Below, piece after piece: positions 60,401-64,000 of a DNA stretch of 64,000 nt. Location: assembly GCF_022539665.2 (NCBI RefSeq), contig NC_081338.1:3781679-3845678 (forward strand). The letters are read 5' to 3'. Under the pieces are notes generated by a model. That model was not told where the DNA came from, made no database searches, and saw nothing but the letters and a program-made list of their open reading frames with translations. The position numbers and the translations under genes are program-made. This DNA comes from Daphnia carinata. Its lineage: Eukaryota > Arthropoda > Branchiopoda > Diplostraca > Daphniidae. Numbering within the stretch: position 1 is the first letter of the stretch; each line of letters opens with the position of its first letter.

Positions 60401-61818
60401 TACGTCTGCCAGAATGGTTTATGGTCATCCAAGGTTTGATTTTCCCTCTCCTTGAATAGTCCACATTTGACAATGCAAATTTCTATAGTTGCATTAAGGG
60501 AAACTAGTAGACATCGTCACGATCTGTGCTCGATTGTCTTTTATGCGTATATAGCTCAAGTACTAGGAACAATTGTAAACAATCCTGAGCTACAAATGAG
60601 ATCTTAGTCCAGCTTTACGTGAGTATTGGCGTACATGTATCGGATACTTTCTCTATAGAAATTATTGCATCAGGATACACCATTCGTAGACGCGAGACCC
60701 ACACGGCTGTGCTGTCATCTAGCGATAGAAAATATAAACGGCTTTAGATTATAGAGATCAGCCTCTCCTGTTCAACATAGTTAACCCCAGACCGTAGCGC
60801 ACCACTGAGGGTACGGCAGCCCCCACCAACGCCATCTAAATCAACGTAATATCAAAAGAAATTTTAAAAAAAGTTTCGCGTAAGGTTTCTGTTTATCCTA
60901 ACCCTCATCCTGAAAAGAAGGCAGATACTGTGAAATGATACAGGTGATGCTTGAAAATTTCGGTATGAATACTTCAAAGGACTAAACAAATTTATTTAAC
61001 GATTATAATCGTGGAGCTTCTGTTAGGTGAAGGCGTATTAAATATATATTACGTATTAGGTATATGTAAGACAATTCGTCGTGTTATTATGCCCCACTTT
61101 GTTCGCAGAACGCAGACTACCCATTTGAAGCTACATGTGCACTGGTAGTGCTTGTGTGCTTTGCGCGGGAATTCCAAGGCATTGTCCTACAGGAAAACGA
61201 ACGTAGTTTTTTGCAACACAGTTGAAGGACATAACCTCACTCTGATTATATGAAAAGGGTGGACAAAAGCTTATTTTTTTTAAAACTCTGATATGAAAAG
61301 ATTTTCAGAAACTACAGAGTGTGTTGACCATTGGGCACTAGGTAGGTTTCGTATTATTTATAACTTGCCATATGGAATTAAAAAGTTGTTGAAACCTTGA
61401 TACAGGCCAAAATACCATTGTCTTCAATACCAAGTGAACTATGCCTCTTGCTTGCAGTTGGAACAGTTTGGAATAAATTGCATTTAACATTTGAAAGGTG
61501 AATTTGTTATGCATTACCAAAGGTTATTAATTATGTACTAGTTGAAACTACCATTTTTCACACTTAGATGTTAACACCTGAGATTATGATAAATAGCATT
61601 GGAGCATAATGTCCATCGAAAGCTGTCATCTTCAGTTACCAATTGTGCACTTGCCACATGCATTTTTCGTGAATTAGAGCTTTGGGGAAACCAGTTTTTT
61701 CCTCCCTTGTTTCAACATCATCAAATTTCCGGTAAGCATACTTACCTTACGTGTATCTTTAGTTATCTTTGACTAGATTTGTTATGGGATTCAAATTATT
61801 TGTGTCCCAACGGTTGGT
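60401..61818. other. Intergenic, no feature seen
   Basis: About 1.4 kb with no gene, RNA or repeat that I can support. Confidence 0.35.
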
Positions 61819-62072
61819 AAAGCTTACCACTCTGCCCCGAGCTACTACACTGCCGGCATCCTATTTTATTACATCGAGCTATCCGCTATAACTTACTATC
61901 GTGAAGCTCTGAGGTGCTATTCGGTTGCATGCTACGTTGCTGAGGCTTCATTTTGCTGTACATACTACCACGTATGCCATGCGTAGCTCTTATATTAAGG
62001 CCCCGAAATACTATACCACAAATGGTATCGAATGTTACACTCCAGCTCCGGAATACCACACCGAAGTTCTAC
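61819..62072 (+). pseudogene. Frameshifted relic of a Tyr-rich APxYYT repeat protein
   Basis: The frame from 61819 gives KAYHSAPSYYTAG and then runs out of register. From about 61970 another frame reads TTTYAMRSSYIKAPKYYTT, then CYTPAPEYHTE. The repeated APSYYT, APKYYTT and APEYHTE units are typical of Tyr/Pro-rich extracellular repeat proteins abundant in Daphnia (sometimes labelled adhesive-plaque-like). The frame changes and lost repeats show it is broken. The similarity is from memory of the family, not a search. Confidence 0.6.
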
Positions 62073-62969
62073 GCCGAATGCATAAGGATATGGACAACGT
62101 AAATTTCAAAATTTCCTATGGTTATATGACATGTCTTTATAACTCGCACTTCTATAGCTTAAATGATGTTAGGTCTATCCCTAATGATGCTTGGCGATTT
62201 AAATTACGGTCAAGTTCTGTGACTCAAATTTTGTTTTTGTGAAGAGAAAGGCTTGCTGATCAATTCTCATTGATCAACTTGGAACTGATCAAGTGAATGG
62301 TGTAGTATTGTCGTATATTACCGTATTTTTATATATGTGTACTTCATTATTATATTTTCCATGTTTGAATTCATATACTAGCTTTCGTGATGGCCACCAC
62401 ACGCGGAGATATCTATGGAAGAAGTTACTAGCTGCAATTGCAATTACATGGTAATGTCAGCTGTCTGATTTCGCCTGGCGTCAACTGAAAATGGTAGCTA
62501 TAGTTCACATTCCTCTAATTTAAATTCCTCTTTTAATGCTCTGTATCTTCAGGTGTTTTAACGTAGCGATTTTCGTCTCGAATGAAATCACTGCAAAGGC
62601 CTCAAGGTAATATGGCTAAAATTTGATACCAAAGAGGTATACCATACTTTGACAATTACCTATCGAGAAACAGGGATACTTCTGATTGACTATCATCATG
62701 TAAATTCACATTTGGTAGCTAAATGAACCCAATTTTGCTTTAAAAAAAAATTGTAGAAGGCAATTATCCTTCGTAAAGTTTTGGAAATTTGATAGTCACC
62801 GTTAATCCAAATCTCATGTGTTTTTACCGTTTATTATTTACATTATTAGTTTTGTAACTTTACATTCACGTGTTGTGTGGATCCAGTCGGAGTTTTGTAT
62901 ATGTTGTCATATTATCGTGTATATTGCATCAGTATTTGGTAAAATATCTTTGGATGTCGTTTTGATCTT
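62073..62969. other. Intergenic, no feature seen
   Basis: No supported gene, RNA or repeat between the Tyr-rich relic and the minisatellite. Confidence 0.35.
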
Positions 62970-63350
62970 GAGACATCTCGGCGAGAAATTACCAACTGCC
63001 GATGAAACCATTTATCGGAGAAATCTTCAACTCACAAAGAGACATCTAGGGATATCTCATCAACTATCAGCAGTAGACATCTTGGGGAAGAATTTGTCAA
63101 CTGCCCTATGGATATTTAGGGGGCGAATTCGTCAATTTCGTACGGACATCTGGTGGACGAATTAGTTCAACTGCCGTACGGACATCTAGTGGACGAGTTC
63201 TTCAACTGCCAAGTGGACATCTAGTGGACGAGTTTGTCAACTGCAGGGTAGACATCTAGTGCGGGAATTCGTCAACTGTAATATGGACATCTCGGGGGGA
63301 AATTCGTCAACTATCATATGGACATTTAGGGGAAGAATTCATCAACTGTT
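62970..63350 (+). repeat. Minisatellite with about 35-bp unit, about 10 degenerate copies
   Basis: Units begin gacatct and carry gtcaactgc about 20 bp later, for example at 63041, 63077, 63111, 63147, 63179, 63214, 63249, 63284 and 63320. The central units (63147-63250) are most alike and the flanks more diverged, as expected for a tandem array turning over in the middle. A single similar stretch occurs at 8699-8719. Short open frames across it look incidental. Confidence 0.85.
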
Positions 63351-64000
63351 ACAACAGAATGCCTACCGGAAAAGCTCATTAACTGCTAGCCAAACAATGG
63401 TAATATCAGCCGTCCGATTTTGCCTAGCGTTGACAAAGAACAAACCTGTGTAATAGACGTTCATGTATTTGCACACACCCCATATTTTGTGGTATCACTG
63501 GTATGGTTCTAAAGTGGATTCTCGCTTTTCTGCCTCATGTTAGTTCATATAGTTAATCAAATTGTTACAGAGTTCTTCGGTTTTATGAGTAAAGTTTGAT
63601 ATGAAAGAAGCATCGTGTCATACTTCAAAATTATTCCGTGAAGTGTGGCTTAATTTTAATGTGATTTCCAGCATTTCGTCTCTGGAAGTAAAAGCATCTT
63701 TTTGCTACTAAAGGTTTTTGTAGATAAAGCAACATTACTTTTCAAAATATATCCCAATCTAATTGTTGAGATTCTTTAAGGCCTTAACAGGAGTTTTCGT
63801 TATCTATCATTAAAAGTCTGAGTCCTGTGACTGCTTACAGCCTACTTTGTTAGTTGGTCATTCTACACGAGCAACTGAAGGAAAAATTAGATGCTTGAAA
63901 TATCACAGCTTAAATATTGCTAAGTACTAACAATTTTATTTATAATTTTACAGGCTTGGAGCTTAGGGTAGATTGAACTGTAATCAGTGGAATTATTGCA
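63351..64000. other. Right-end stretch, no feature seen
   Basis: AT-rich sequence without a supported gene. Confidence 0.35.

Noticed and set aside
62970-63350. CRISPR-like array of regularly spaced repeats
   Set aside because: The whole 35-bp unit is repeated with no unique spacers, and the genome is eukaryotic; it is a minisatellite.

Overview
The window looks like nuclear DNA of an arthropod, most probably a branchiopod crustacean of the Daphnia type. This is an inference from compact multi-exon genes with introns of about 55-80 nt, an RR-type cuticle protein, arthropod-style cytosolic sulfotransferases and GMC oxidoreductases, and a relic of a tyrosine-rich APxYYT repeat protein. No database search was possible. 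All exon structures below were built by eye from reading frames, GT/AG sites and phase continuity.

Layout. Positions 1-435 (minus) hold the 5' end of an Atg4 autophagy protease gene that runs off the left edge. After about 3 kb with some unrecognised coding-like relics comes a 5.16 kb imperfect palindrome (3476-8633). Its 2.2-2.4 kb arms carry mirrored copies of one unrecognised six-exon gene: the left copy is open (191 aa), the right copy has a stop codon. Its 0.5 kb spacer holds three tRNA-like sequences. Next, on the minus strand, are an RR-type cuticle protein (9095-9708), an SLC6 nutrient amino-acid transporter (11099-13888, 667 aa) and a NACHT/WD40-repeat protein of the NWD1/NWD2 type with a degenerate nucleotide-binding site (18286-23334, about 1,300 aa). 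About 12 kb (23.3-35.4 kb) follows with no gene I can support, but many homopolymers and microsatellites, including a run of 35 C.

From 35.4 to 51.2 kb there are four tandem plus-strand GMC (glucose dehydrogenase-like) oxidoreductases. They share six exons of nearly invariant length, and patches of very high similarity, once including an intron, suggest gene conversion. Two tandem plus-strand cytosolic sulfotransferases (52.8-57.8 kb, 400 and 407 aa) follow with eight matching exons each, then a broken sulfotransferase exon at 60.3 kb. The last 6 kb is repeat-rich: a perfect 28-bp-arm palindrome, a 14-bp tandem motif, a Tyr-rich pseudogene fragment and a minisatellite of about 35 bp period.

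How the genes may work together. The GMC oxidases and sulfotransferases are adjacent, co-oriented expansions. Both families act on alcohols and hydroxylated small molecules such as steroids or xenobiotics, so the block may be a detoxification or hormone-inactivation neighbourhood (inference). The palindrome is the most unusual structure in the window.
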